NCBI RefSeq assembly: GCF_000225525.1
Contig: NZ_AGBF01000006.1
Span: 1 to 64,000 of the forward strand
Length of the DNA stretch: 64,000 nucleotides
Direction: 5' to 3'
DNA from: Streptomyces zinciresistens K42
GTDB taxonomy: Bacteria > Actinomycetota > Actinomycetes > Streptomycetales > Streptomycetaceae
This document shows, piece after piece, positions 54,203 to 63,117 of the stretch; positions within the stretch are counted from its first letter, which is position 1; the number at the start of each line of letters is the position of its first letter. The position numbers and the translations under genes are program-made. Under the pieces are notes generated by a model. The model was not told where the DNA came from. It saw nothing but the letters and a program-made list of their open reading frames with translations, and did no database searches.

Positions 54203-56224
54203 TCACTCCGCCCGGTCCACTGTTGCCGGCTCCGGCGCCGCAGCTTCCGCCTCCGCCTCCGCCTTCCGGGCCACGGCGTCGATCGCGGCCAGCGACCGGC
54301 GGACCTGATCACGGTCCGTCGTGTACCAGAAGTCGGGCAGTGACGCCTTCAGATAGCTGCCGTAGCGAGCCGTGGCCAGCCTCTGGTCCAGCACGGCCAC
54401 CACCCCCCGGTCACCGGAGGCACGGACGAGGCGGCCGGCGCCCTGGGCCATCAGGAGGGCGGCGTGGGTGGCGGCGACGGCCATGAACCCATTGCCTCCG
54501 GCGTCCTCCACCGCCTTCTGCCGGGCGCTCATCAGGGGGTCGTCGGGGCGGGGGAACGGGATCTTGTCCATCACCACGAGCTGGCAGCCGGCCCCGGGGA
54601 CGTCGACGCCCTGCCACAGCGACAGCGTCCCGAACAGGCAGGTCCGGGGGTCGGCCGCGAAGTTCTTGATCAGCTCGCCGAGCGTCTCCTCGCCCTGGAG
54701 GAGGATCGGGAACTCGGGGATGCGGGACCGTAGTTCCTCGGCGGCCAGCTGAGCGGCCCGCATCGAGGAGAAGAGGCCGAGAGTGCGGCCCCCGGCTGCC
54801 TGGATCAGCTCCGTCAGCTCGTCCAGCATGTCCGTCCGGTCGCCGTCCCGCGCGGGGCGGGCCAGGTGCTTGGCGACGTAGAGGATGCCCTGCCTGGGAT
54901 AGTCGAACGGCGAGCCGACGTCGACGCCCTTCCACTGCGGGAGGTCGTCGCCCTCGGTGCCCTCCGGGGCCAGTCCCAGGGACGCGCCGACGCCGTTGAA
55001 GTCCCCGCCCAGCTTCAGGGTCGCCGACGTCAGGACGACGGAACGGTCCGCGAAGAGCTTCTCCCTCAGCAGACCGGAGACCGACATCGGGGCCACGCGG
55101 AGGGACGCGCCGAAACGGTCGTGCCGCTCGTACCAGACGACGTCCCACTCGGAGCCGTTCGTGATCCGCTCCGCCACGCCGTGGACGGCTTCCACCGAGG
55201 CGAGTGCCTGCTTGCGGACGGCGTCCTCGTCCTGCACGGACTTGTCGCGGGTCGCGCCGATCGCCGAGATGACCGTCCGGCAGGCGTCGCGCAGCGCCAT
55301 GAGCGCGTAGCCCAGGTCTTCCGGGATCTCCTCCAGCCGGCCCGGCAGCGCCAGCTCCATCAGCCGCTCGAAGCCCTCGGCGGCGGTCTGGAGCTGGTCG
55401 GCGGCCTTCTCGTTGGCCAGCTTCGCGGCACGGCGCACCGCCCGGTTGACCTGGCCGGGGGTGAGCTCGCCCGTGGCGACCCCGGTCACCCGGGACACCA
55501 GCTCGTGCGCCTCGTCGACGATCAGCACCTCGTGCTGCGGCAGGACCGGAGCGCCCTCGATGGCGTCGATCGCCAGCAGGGCGTGGTTGGTGACGACGAC
55601 CTCCGCGAGCTTGGCCCGCTCGCGCGCCGCCTCGGCGAAGCACTCGGCGCCGTACGCGCACTTCGTCGCGCCCAGGCACTCGCGCGAGGACACCGACACC
55701 TGGGACCAGGCGCGGTCCGAGACACCGGGAGTCAGGTCGTCGCGGTCGCCCGTCTCCGTGTCGTCCGCCCAGTCGCGCATCCGCAGCAGGTCCTGGCCGA
55801 GCTTGCTCGTGGGGGCGGCCGCCTCGAACTGGTCGAAGAGGCCGTCCTCCTCGTCCTGCGGGACGCCCTCGCGCAGGCGGTGCAGGCAGAGGTAGTTCGA
55901 CCGGCCCTTGAGCATCGCGAACTCGGGCCGCCGCCGAAGCAGCGGATGCAGCGCGTCGACCGTGCGCGGAAGGTCCCGCTCCACGAGCTGACGCTGGAGC
56001 GCCAGGGTCGCCGTCGCCACGACGACCCTCTCGCCGTGCGCCAGCGCGGGCACGAGGTAGCCGAGCGACTTTCCGGTGCCGGTGCCGGCCTGGACCAGCA
56101 GATGGGAGCCGTCGTCGATCGCCTGCGCGACGGATTCGGCCATGGTCACCTGGCCGGGGCGCTCCATACCGCCGACGGCGGTGACGGCGGCATGGAGGAG
56201 TTCGGGGAGTGAGGGCTTCGTCAT
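54203..56224 (-). CDS. dinG: DinG/XPD-like ATP-dependent DNA helicase
   Basis: 673 residues from ATG 56224. XPD-family motifs include LVQAGTGTGKSLGYLVPALA (Walker A), LIVDEAHELVSR (DEAH), VVLTSATL (III) and QGAGRLVRASGDRGVVAVLD (VI). Four Cys between Walker A and DEAH, including ECLGATKCAYGAEC, fit an Fe-S cluster. Such 5'-3' helicases resolve damaged or structured DNA. The C-terminus is Ala/Glu-rich. A PafBC-like promoter motif ends about 10 nt before the ATG, so the mRNA is probably leaderless. It converges on lexA. Confidence 0.93.
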   Translation of the reverse strand: MTKPSLPELLHAAVTAVGGMERPGQVTMAESVAQAIDDGSHLLVQAGTGTGKSLGYLVPALAHGERVVVATATLALQRQLVERDLPRTVDALHPLLRRRPEFAMLKGRSNYLCLHRLREGVPQDEEDGLFDQFEAAAPTSKLGQDLLRMRDWADDTETGDRDDLTPGVSDRAWSQVSVSSRECLGATKCAYGAECFAEAARERAKLAEVVVTNHALLAIDAIEGAPVLPQHEVLIVDEAHELVSRVTGVATGELTPGQVNRAVRRAAKLANEKAADQLQTAAEGFERLMELALPGRLEEIPEDLGYALMALRDACRTVISAIGATRDKSVQDEDAVRKQALASVEAVHGVAERITNGSEWDVVWYERHDRFGASLRVAPMSVSGLLREKLFADRSVVLTSATLKLGGDFNGVGASLGLAPEGTEGDDLPQWKGVDVGSPFDYPRQGILYVAKHLARPARDGDRTDMLDELTELIQAAGGRTLGLFSSMRAAQLAAEELRSRIPEFPILLQGEETLGELIKNFAADPRTCLFGTLSLWQGVDVPGAGCQLVVMDKIPFPRPDDPLMSARQKAVEDAGGNGFMAVAATHAALLMAQGAGRLVRASGDRGVVAVLDQRLATARYGSYLKASLPDFWYTTDRDQVRRSLAAIDAVARKAEAEAEAAAPEPATVDRAE

Positions 56225-56233
56225 AGCGCGACC

Positions 56234-56256
56234 ACCCTACGACCCGCCACTGACAA
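56234..56256 (-). promoter_or_regulatory. PafBC/RecA_NDp-like promoter motif for dinG
   Basis: On the minus strand TTGTCAGTGG (56247-56256), a 7-nt spacer and TAGGGT (56234-56239) fit TTGTCAGTGG-spacer-TAnnnT exactly. The ATG follows 9 nt later. Confidence 0.75.
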
Positions 56257-56324
56257 TCGGGCGATCACGGTGGGGACGGGGGGCGGGATCAAGACCCTGG
56301 TTCCTGGTGCGGTGGGGGCGGCTC

Positions 56325-56485
56325 GCGGCGTCCGGTGCGGTGCCCCGCGAGGCGGAGCGTCACCCGCGTACGGGACGCACCCGGATGACGCGACGACGCG
56401 GCCTGGGGGTCCCCCTGCCCGCAGGGCTCGGGGGAGGTGCCGGGCGCCGCGAGCCGGTGAACCCTCCCGGCCACCGCGCCGGAGG
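56325..56485. repeat. Dispersed intergenic repeat, copy B
   Basis: This aligns with 22871-23025 in the same orientation, sharing GCGGCGTCCGG, CGGAGCGTCACCCGCG, ATGACGCGAC and CTGCCCGCAG in order. It lies between the dinG promoter and the 3' end of the siderophore acetyltransferase gene. Confidence 0.7.
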
Positions 56486-56519
56486 GCCGGGAGCGGGGTG
56501 ACGATCGCATTGCGCGGCG

Positions 56520-57437
56520 TCACATGAGATGGCGCAGGGTGCGGTCCCTGACCATGAAGGCGGCGCGCTTGGCGGGCAGCTCGACCTCCTCGGAGAACCG
56601 GAATCCGGCGCCGAGGAACGCGGCGACGGACGGGGTGTTGCGGAGGTCGGGTTCGGCGACGACGCGCGCGCAGGCGGGGCGCTTGTCGAGCACGAGGTCG
56701 GCGACCGCCCGCAGGAGTGCGGTGCCGAGTCCCCGTCCCCGGTCGCCCGCGGCGCCGATCAGCAGATGGACGCCGGTGTCGTGGGGGCGGGCCGCGTAGT
56801 ACCGGGCCAGCGGGTCGAGGTCGGCACGGTAGACCTCCCAGTAGCTCATGGGAGTGCCGTCCAGGAGGCCGACGCACGGGACGCTGCGCCCGTCACCGCC
56901 GAGGTGGGAGCGCAGGTGCTCCTCGGTGGCGTTCGAGGGGCCGGCCAGTTCCCAGAAGGCGGCGATGGCGGGGTCGTTCATCCACCGGCTGATGATCCGC
57001 AGGTCGCGTTCGACGTGTACGGGCACGAGGTGGAGAAGCCCGGCGGGGGTGCGGGTGGGCCCCCAGTCGGCCAGGTGGTCGAGCAGATCGTCCGTGAGCG
57101 GAGTGGGGCGGGCGGAGCCGGGGACCGCGCACTTGTCGCCCTCGCGCTCTGCATGGTCCGCGCGGTCTGTGCTCTCTGTGCGGTCCGTGCTGTCTGTGCG
57201 CTCTGTGCCGTCCGTGCTGTCATCGGCGAAGAGCGCGACGAACTCGGGGGGCAGTTCCAGGTCCAGCGTGTCCTCGCTGTCCGGGTCGGTGTCCTCGACC
57301 GCTTTCGACGCACCTCGCGGGGCGGCCGGTGGGGAGGCCGGTGGGGTGCGGCCGTCGCCGCGGCCGGCTCCCGGCTCGGTGCCGATGTCGGTGGCCGGGG
57401 ACGTGTCGGCGTTGGCGCTCGCGTCGGTGGGGGGCAC
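56520..57437 (-). CDS. Siderophore-type N-acyltransferase (GNAT, IucB/MbtK-like)
   Basis: 305 residues from the GTG at 57437, with GAGAGGAGCG just upstream. The first ~130 residues are low complexity, with a Ser/Thr-Asp-Arg-Thr repeat at ~72-92. The acyltransferase domain is ~140-300: RDLRIISRWMNDPAIAAFWE, the His-containing HLLIGAAGDRGRGLGTALLR (acetyl-CoA loop), then RVVAEPDLRNTPSVAAFLGA. In siderophore pathways this class acetylates a hydroxylated or free amine. It is the last gene of a three-gene operon with an IucA/IucC synthetase and a diaminobutyrate-type aminotransferase. Confidence 0.87.
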   Translation of the reverse strand: MPPTDASANADTSPATDIGTEPGAGRGDGRTPPASPPAAPRGASKAVEDTDPDSEDTLDLELPPEFVALFADDSTDGTERTDSTDRTESTDRADHAEREGDKCAVPGSARPTPLTDDLLDHLADWGPTRTPAGLLHLVPVHVERDLRIISRWMNDPAIAAFWELAGPSNATEEHLRSHLGGDGRSVPCVGLLDGTPMSYWEVYRADLDPLARYYAARPHDTGVHLLIGAAGDRGRGLGTALLRAVADLVLDKRPACARVVAEPDLRNTPSVAAFLGAGFRFSEEVELPAKRAAFMVRDRTLRHLM

Positions 57438-57475
57438 GGCGACGCTCCTCTCAGGAGGCGGGTGGGGCATGTTCC

Positions 57476-59467
57476 TCAGAGATGAAGGGGGTTGGTGATC
57501 GTGACGTACGCGGACTGGGTGTCGACGGGGCCGACGAGTTCGTCCAGGCCCTGGAGCCGGGTCAGCAGGTTGGCCTTGCAGCGCAGCACGGGCGAGTCGA
57601 GGAGTCGCGCGGGGAGGGGGGTGCGCAGACGCGCGGGGCCCGACGCCACGTCGCCGAGGAAGCGGCGGAACGCCGCGAGCAGCAACCGCTCGTCGGCGAG
57701 GCCCTGGGAACCGAACGCGCCGATCAGTCCGAGCACGTTGTTGATCGCGAGGTAGTAGGCGAAGCGCTCGTCGGTGACCTCGTCCGCGACGAAGGTGTCG
57801 CTGCGCTCTCCGATGCCGGGGAGCCGGGCGTCGAGTTCCGGGCGACGGGACGCGCGGAAGTAGTAGCCCTGGTTGTCGCGGTAGCGGCCGCCGCAGGGCC
57901 AGCCGTCCCCGTCCAGCAGGAGCAGCGTGTTCTGCTGGTGTGCCTCCAGTGCGATGCCGGCCTCGGAGTCCAGCCACAGCACGGGCCGGATCACCTGTTC
58001 CAGGTAGCGCAGGAACCACTCGGCCGACACGGCTCCCGCGGAACGTCCGGTTCGGGCCGCGAGGCGGCTGATCAGTACGGCGAGGCGGGACGGGGCGGGG
58101 TGGCCGGGTGTGACGAGGCTGCCGGTCGCGCCGCCGCGGGCCGCGCCGGTGAGGGAGACGGGGCAGGGCGAGACGAGCCCGGCCACGCAGGACACGTCGT
58201 CCGACGGCCGGAAGGGGTTGTGCCGGATCATCACGTCGAGGCCCGTCGCCGGCCGGCCGTCCGGGCCGTCGACGGCCAGCCAGGCCGGGTCGCGCACGAT
58301 GTCGAAGCCCGGGTGGGCGGACCGCCACTGCGCCGAGAGGCCGCTCCGCAGGAGCCGGTGGACCTCGACACCGCGGTGGAGCTCCTTGCGCAGGTTCTCG
58401 CGGCGGGAGTTGGTGATCCGCAGCGCCAACGACAGTTTGAGCATGGCGGCGGCGCCGGACCTGTGGACGGTCCGGACGGAGGAGGTGGCCTGCCACGGCG
58501 CGCCACGGGCACCGAGGTCCAGCAGCAGCCCGGCGTCGAACAGCGGCGCGACACCCGGGCGGTGGCGGATCTCGCGCGCCTGCCACGGGTGCAGGGGAAG
58601 CGCCGTGTACCCGTCGGGCATGGGCAGTTCGGTGCCCACGAGCCGCGCCGTGAGCAGGGCGGCGGGGACGACCCGGCCGCGCTCGGTCCACGCCGAGTCC
58701 GCGGCCGTCACCGACGGAGAGACCGCGAACCAGTGCAGGGGGAAGGAACCGTGCGACTCGGGTGAGTAGCGCAGGGCTTCGGCGTCGGAGAGATCCTCGC
58801 GGCTCTTCGGGGTCGGGTGGAGCGGGTGGCCGAGCAGCAGGGCCTGCTCGGCCGAGAGGAAGAGGTCGGAGCCGGTGGCCGGAACGGCGCGACGGTGGCC
58901 GATGAACAGGGCGGTCCGGCGTACGGAGTCGGCGACGCGCGCGACGAGTTCGGTCGCCGCCGGCACGGCGGTGGCGGCTGCCGCGCGGTCCTGGTCCCCT
59001 GGGTGCGACTCCCTGGCCAGGAGTGCGGCGAGGGTGACCGCGTCGATCTGCGGGGAACGGAGCGCGGCCCCGGCGAGCCTGGGGAAGCCGAAGCGGTGCC
59101 AGCCGGTCGGGGACCAGTACCGGACCGGGGCGACCAGGGGCACTCCGGTGGCGGGCAACGGGATGCGGAGGAGTCCGTCGACCGGCCTGGACACACCGGT
59201 CTCGCGGACCCAGCAGCGGAGCAGGTTCTCCACGGCGGCGGCCTCGGCCGCGGTGCGGGGGTCCGGGTGCTCCAAGGGGTCGGGGGCGTCACCCTGATCG
59301 GGAGCGTCACGGTGTTCGCGGACGTCACCGTGCCCGCCGGCGTCGCCCGGCCCGTGGAGCCGCGCGTCCGGCGGCGAGCCGGGCGGGTGCGGCGAGGGCG
59401 GGGCGAGGGCGGGGCCGGCCTGCGGAGGGGCCGTGGGACGGCCGTCGGATGTGGGGGTGGTGGTCAA
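57476..59467 (-). CDS. IucA/IucC-family NRPS-independent siderophore synthetase
   Basis: About 663 residues from a TTG at 59467 with GAGAAGG upstream; the start is tentative because the N-terminal ~70 residues are low complexity. NIS synthetases join citrate or another acid to amines through an adenylate. Family motifs are present: [11 protein letters not shown], the [17 protein letters not shown]-binding segment, [28 protein letters not shown] with catalytic His, and RDNQGYYFR. It sits between the aminotransferase and the acetyltransferase genes, 38 bp upstream of the latter. The product is likely a diaminobutyrate/diaminopropane- and citrate-type siderophore, but this is inferred. Confidence 0.9.
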   Translation of the reverse strand: MTTTPTSDGRPTAPPQAGPALAPPSPHPPGSPPDARLHGPGDAGGHGDVREHRDAPDQGDAPDPLEHPDPRTAAEAAAVENLLRCWVRETGVSRPVDGLLRIPLPATGVPLVAPVRYWSPTGWHRFGFPRLAGAALRSPQIDAVTLAALLARESHPGDQDRAAAATAVPAATELVARVADSVRRTALFIGHRRAVPATGSDLFLSAEQALLLGHPLHPTPKSREDLSDAEALRYSPESHGSFPLHWFAVSPSVTAADSAWTERGRVVPAALLTARLVGTELPMPDGYTALPLHPWQAREIRHRPGVAPLFDAGLLLDLGARGAPWQATSSVRTVHRSGAAAMLKLSLALRITNSRRENLRKELHRGVEVHRLLRSGLSAQWRSAHPGFDIVRDPAWLAVDGPDGRPATGLDVMIRHNPFRPSDDVSCVAGLVSPCPVSLTGAARGGATGSLVTPGHPAPSRLAVLISRLAARTGRSAGAVSAEWFLRYLEQVIRPVLWLDSEAGIALEAHQQNTLLLLDGDGWPCGGRYRDNQGYYFRASRRPELDARLPGIGERSDTFVADEVTDERFAYYLAINNVLGLIGAFGSQGLADERLLLAAFRRFLGDVASGPARLRTPLPARLLDSPVLRCKANLLTRLQGLDELVGPVDTQSAYVTITNPLHL

Positions 59468-59617
59468 GGCTGGCCCTTCTCGATGGTTCGGGCGGTGCGG
59501 CGGTGGGGTGCCGTACGGCCGTGCACGTGAGCCACGGGCGCCCACGTCGTGGGGGGGCGGTCGAAGGGGACGCGGCTGGGCGATGGCGGGCCGCTGGGGA
59601 TCGGCCGACCACCCGGT

Positions 59618-61285
59618 CTACCGGCGCTGCCCGGCCGGTCCTGCCCGCCCGGTGCGCTCCGCCGGGCCGCCGTCGCCGGGCCGCCGGTGGTCCCGGCGGG
59701 GTACGCCGATCCGGTCGGGGTCGGGGCGGCCGCGCGACACGGCGGCCACCGCGTCGGCCAGCCGGTCGAGCACGGCGGCGGCCTGCTCGTCGCTGATGGT
59801 CAGGGGTGGGAGGAGCCGCACGACGGCGCCGTGGCGGCCCCCGAGTTCGACGATGAGTCCGCGCCGCAGGCACTCCCGCTGGATGGCGGCCGCCAGGTCG
59901 GGCGCGGCGGGATGTGCCGTACGGCCGTCCCGCGCAGGTTCGTTGCCGGGCTCTCCACGGCTCGCCTCCGGCCCGGCGCCCGGCCTTCCACCGCCCGGCT
60001 CAGGCCCGCTGTCCGGCTCTCCCCCGCCTCCCGTCCGGGCGTCGCCGCCGTGCGCTCGATCACCGTCCCGGACGGCCGGCGCGTGCCCGGCCTCACCGGC
60101 GTCCCTCGGCGGGACCTCGTACCGAGGCTCCTCGTGCGCCGGGTCCACCACCTCCACGCCGATCATCAGGCCCCTCCCGCGCACATCGCCGACGCAGGGA
60201 AAGTCGGCGGCCAGTCCGCGGAGTTGGCCGAGCATGTGCGCGCCGAGGCGGGCGGCGCGTTCGGCGAGCCGGTTCTCGCGGACGTGGGCGAGGGTGGCGG
60301 TGCCCGCGGCCATGGCGAGTTGGTTGCCCCGGAAGGTGCCCGCGTGGGCGCCGGGCTGCCAGACGTCGAGCTCGTCCCGATAGACGATCACGGCGAGCGG
60401 CAGACTGCCGCCGATGGCCTTGGAGAGGACCATGACGTCGGGAGTGATCCCGCTGTGCTCCACGGCCCAGAAGGAGCCGGTGCGCCCCACCCCGGTCTGC
60501 ACCTCGTCGGCGATCAGCGGGATGGAGCGGTCGGCCGTGATCCGCCGTATGCGGCGCAGCCATTCGTCCGGCGCGGGGACGACCCCGCCCTCGCCCTGGA
60601 CGGGTTCGAGGATCATCCCGGCGGGCTGCGGCACCCCCGACTTGGGGTCGTCGAGGACGGACTCGGTCCAGCGAGCGGCGAGTTCGGCGCCGCGGGCACC
60701 GCCGACGCCGAAGGGGCAGCGGTAGTCCTGCGGACAGGGCAGGCGCGCGACCCGTACGTCGCCCGCGCCGCCCGACGCCTCCCGTGCTCCGGCGGTCGTG
60801 CCGTGGTAGGCGCCGCTGAAGGCGAGGATGCCGCTGCGTCCGGTGGCGGCGCGCACCAGCTTGAAGGCGGCTTCCACGGCGTCGGTGCCGGCCGGGCCGC
60901 AGAACTGCACGCGCGCGTTGCGGGCGAGGCCGGGCGGGAGGGTGCGGAACAGCTCGGTGACGAACGCGTCCTTGACCGGGGTCGCGAGGTCGAGGATGTG
61001 CAGGGGCGCGCCCGAGTCCAGGACCTTGCGGATGGCTTCGAGGACCACGGGGTGGTTGTGGCCGAGCGCGAGGGTGCCGGCGCCGGAGAGGCAGTCGAGG
61101 TAACGGCGGCCGTCAGCGCCCTCGATGGTCAGCCCGCGCGCCCGCACCGGCACGATCGGCAGGGCGCGTGCGTACGTACGCGCCGCGGACTCGCGCGCGG
61201 ACTGCCGCCGCAGGATTCCCTCGTGCACCGCGCGCGCACCCGCCGGGTCGGATGCGGCTCCGCGCACAGATTCGGTCACGGTCAT
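59618..61285 (-). CDS. Diaminobutyrate-2-oxoglutarate aminotransferase-like PLP enzyme with an internal insertion
   Basis: 555 residues from ATG 61285 (GGACAGGGAG upstream); typical homologues have 430-460. Class III aminotransferase features are [37 protein letters not shown], the PLP-binding [12 protein letters not shown] and Lys in [16 protein letters not shown]. After [11 protein letters not shown] an ~85-residue Gly/Pro/Asp-rich insertion interrupts the C-terminal domain, which resumes at [20 protein letters not shown]. The enzyme should make 2,4-diaminobutyrate for the siderophore. No decarboxylase gene follows. It is first in the operon. Confidence 0.88.
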   Translation of the reverse strand: MTVTESVRGAASDPAGARAVHEGILRRQSARESAARTYARALPIVPVRARGLTIEGADGRRYLDCLSGAGTLALGHNHPVVLEAIRKVLDSGAPLHILDLATPVKDAFVTELFRTLPPGLARNARVQFCGPAGTDAVEAAFKLVRAATGRSGILAFSGAYHGTTAGAREASGGAGDVRVARLPCPQDYRCPFGVGGARGAELAARWTESVLDDPKSGVPQPAGMILEPVQGEGGVVPAPDEWLRRIRRITADRSIPLIADEVQTGVGRTGSFWAVEHSGITPDVMVLSKAIGGSLPLAVIVYRDELDVWQPGAHAGTFRGNQLAMAAGTATLAHVRENRLAERAARLGAHMLGQLRGLAADFPCVGDVRGRGLMIGVEVVDPAHEEPRYEVPPRDAGEAGHAPAVRDGDRAHGGDARTGGGGEPDSGPEPGGGRPGAGPEASRGEPGNEPARDGRTAHPAAPDLAAAIQRECLRRGLIVELGGRHGAVVRLLPPLTISDEQAAAVLDRLADAVAAVSRGRPDPDRIGVPRRDHRRPGDGGPAERTGRAGPAGQRR

Positions 61286-61686
61286 GGCTCCCTGTCCTCC
61301 CGCTGTCCGGGGGCGAGCAGGATTGCCGCTTCCTCGCCCGACCCGAGATACGCAGCCCCGCGAGCGTCCACTCGAAACTCCAGGGAACTGGGCACCGAGG
61401 ACCGCGCGTCGGCGGCTGGTCCCCACCGCTACCAACCCCGCTCCCGGCACCGGGTTACGGGTGACTTCGAGATCGTTGCCGTGCCCGGGGCCTCGTGCCC
61501 AGGTCAGGCAGCCTGTGGCTGAACCGTTGCCGTACCGTCGGAACTCGCCGACAGCGACCGCATAGTGTGTGTTGCCGTTCCCACACGCCTTGCGGGCAGG
61601 CCGATCGGGCGAGCGCGCGCTCGACGCGACCGGATCGTTCCCGCACCCGCGGCACCAAGTACTTTCACCTCAGGGGGAGTCAGACC
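61286..61686. other. Divergent intergenic region between the siderophore operon and a protease gene
   Basis: About 400 bp. I looked for an iron box matching TTAGGTTAGGCTAACCTAA and found none, which is unexpected for a siderophore operon. No gene supported. Confidence 0.5.
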
Positions 61687-62910
61687 ATGCGATCCATATG
61701 GGCGTCGTTCACCACTCGCCGGGGCAGGAGGAGCCCGCGTCGCAGAACCTCCCCGCTGCCCGTGGTGGCGCTCGCCGCCGCGCTGGCCTTCGCCACCACC
61801 GCCTGCCAGTCGGGCGGAGCGGACGCGGGCGCCGAGGCCACGCCCTCCGCCGCGGCCGGCGGCGAGGGCCAGATCACGATCCCGGACGACATCAAGGAGC
61901 AGCTCAAGGAGCGCGGGATCGACATCGACAAGTGGCGGGGCGGGGCCTGGAAGAAGTGGGACCAGGAGGACTGGCTGCGCGAGGCCCAGGACTACATCAA
62001 CCCGATCATCGCGGGGTTGTGGAACCCGGACCGGATGCGTGAGGCGCAGGACCCGGACCGCGGTGTCGACGAGAGCGACGTCTCGGGCGACCAGGGGGTG
62101 ACCGACCCGGCGCCCGATCCGGTGGACGCCCAGGCCGTGCCGCCCGCCTACAACGCCAACGCTCCCGAGGCGGGCAAGGTGTTCTTCGACTCCCCCAAGG
62201 GCACCATGGTCTGCTCGGCGACGGTCGTGAAGGACCCGGCCAACCCCGGCAGGTCCAACCTCGTCTGGACGGCCGGGCACTGTGTGCACGCGGGCAAGAA
62301 GGGCGGCTGGTACCGCAACCTCGCGTTCGTGCCGGCGTACAACAACCAGGGCATGGACGCGGCCCGGCTGAAGGGCGCCCCCAAGGAGCAGGTCACTCCG
62401 TACGGCGTCTGGTGGGCCGACTGGGCGCAGACCTCGGACCAGTGGATCGCGCAGGGCGGCCCGACGGGTGGGGACGGCGCCCCCTACGACTTCGCCGTGC
62501 TGCACGTGAAGCCGGAGCAGGGCGGCAACGGCAAGTCGCTTGAGGAGACGGTCGGTTCGGCCGTGGCGGTGGACTTCAACGCTCCCGCCGTTCCGCAGGT
62601 GAACGCCGTCAAGGCGATCGGCTATCCGGCCGCTCCGCCGTACGACGGCCAGAAGCTGTACCAGTGCCAGGACAAGCCGGGCCGGCTGTCGCTGAGCGAC
62701 TCCGCCCCGACGATGTACCGGATCGGCTGCACCATGACCGGCGGCTCGTCGGGCGGTGGCTGGATCGCGGCCGGCCCGGACGGCAAGCCCGCCCTGGTGT
62801 CGAACACGTCGATCGGTCCGGTGGAGTCCGGCTGGCTGGCCGGTCCGCGCCTGGGCAAGGAGGCCAAGACCGTGTTCGACGGGGTGAGCCAGAAGTTCGC
62901 CGGGCGCTGA
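61687..62910 (+). CDS. Lipoprotein trypsin-like serine peptidase
   Basis: 407 residues from ATG 61687, with GGGGGAG 7 nt upstream. A basic N-terminus and a hydrophobic stretch end in the lipobox-like AFATTAC, so Cys ~40 is probably lipidated. Residues ~45-150 are a charged, partly helical pro-region. The S1-type domain is ~155-405: His in LVWTAGHCVHAGKKGG, Asp in GAPYDFAVLHVK and Ser in CTMTGGSSGGGWIAAGPDG. GGSSGGGW resembles the V8/S1B-like actinobacterial proteases. Monocistronic with a terminator. The substrate is unknown. Confidence 0.88.
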   Translation: MRSIWASFTTRRGRRSPRRRTSPLPVVALAAALAFATTACQSGGADAGAEATPSAAAGGEGQITIPDDIKEQLKERGIDIDKWRGGAWKKWDQEDWLREAQDYINPIIAGLWNPDRMREAQDPDRGVDESDVSGDQGVTDPAPDPVDAQAVPPAYNANAPEAGKVFFDSPKGTMVCSATVVKDPANPGRSNLVWTAGHCVHAGKKGGWYRNLAFVPAYNNQGMDAARLKGAPKEQVTPYGVWWADWAQTSDQWIAQGGPTGGDGAPYDFAVLHVKPEQGGNGKSLEETVGSAVAVDFNAPAVPQVNAVKAIGYPAAPPYDGQKLYQCQDKPGRLSLSDSAPTMYRIGCTMTGGSSGGGWIAAGPDGKPALVSNTSIGPVESGWLAGPRLGKEAKTVFDGVSQKFAGR

Positions 62911-63033
62911 GGGCGGCAGGGGCGGCTGCCTCGGCGACGGCCGCAGCGGGGCGCGGGGCGGCGGCGGGGCGGTCCTGAGGGCCGCCGCGCCCCGGGCGGC
63001 CGGGCGCTTCGGGAACGGACACGGACACGACGG

Positions 63034-63067
63034 AAGGCCCGCTTCCCGGGAAAGGGAAGCGGGCCTT
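63034..63067. terminator. Bidirectional terminator between the protease gene and hflX
   Basis: AAGGCCCGCTTCCC (63034-63047) pairs exactly with GGGAAGCGGGCCTT (63054-63067) around a 6-nt loop, between convergent genes. Confidence 0.9.
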
Positions 63068-63117
63068 CGGCGTTCAGCGCGCGCTACGGCCTGCCGGGCC
63101 GCCACGCGCCCCGGGTG

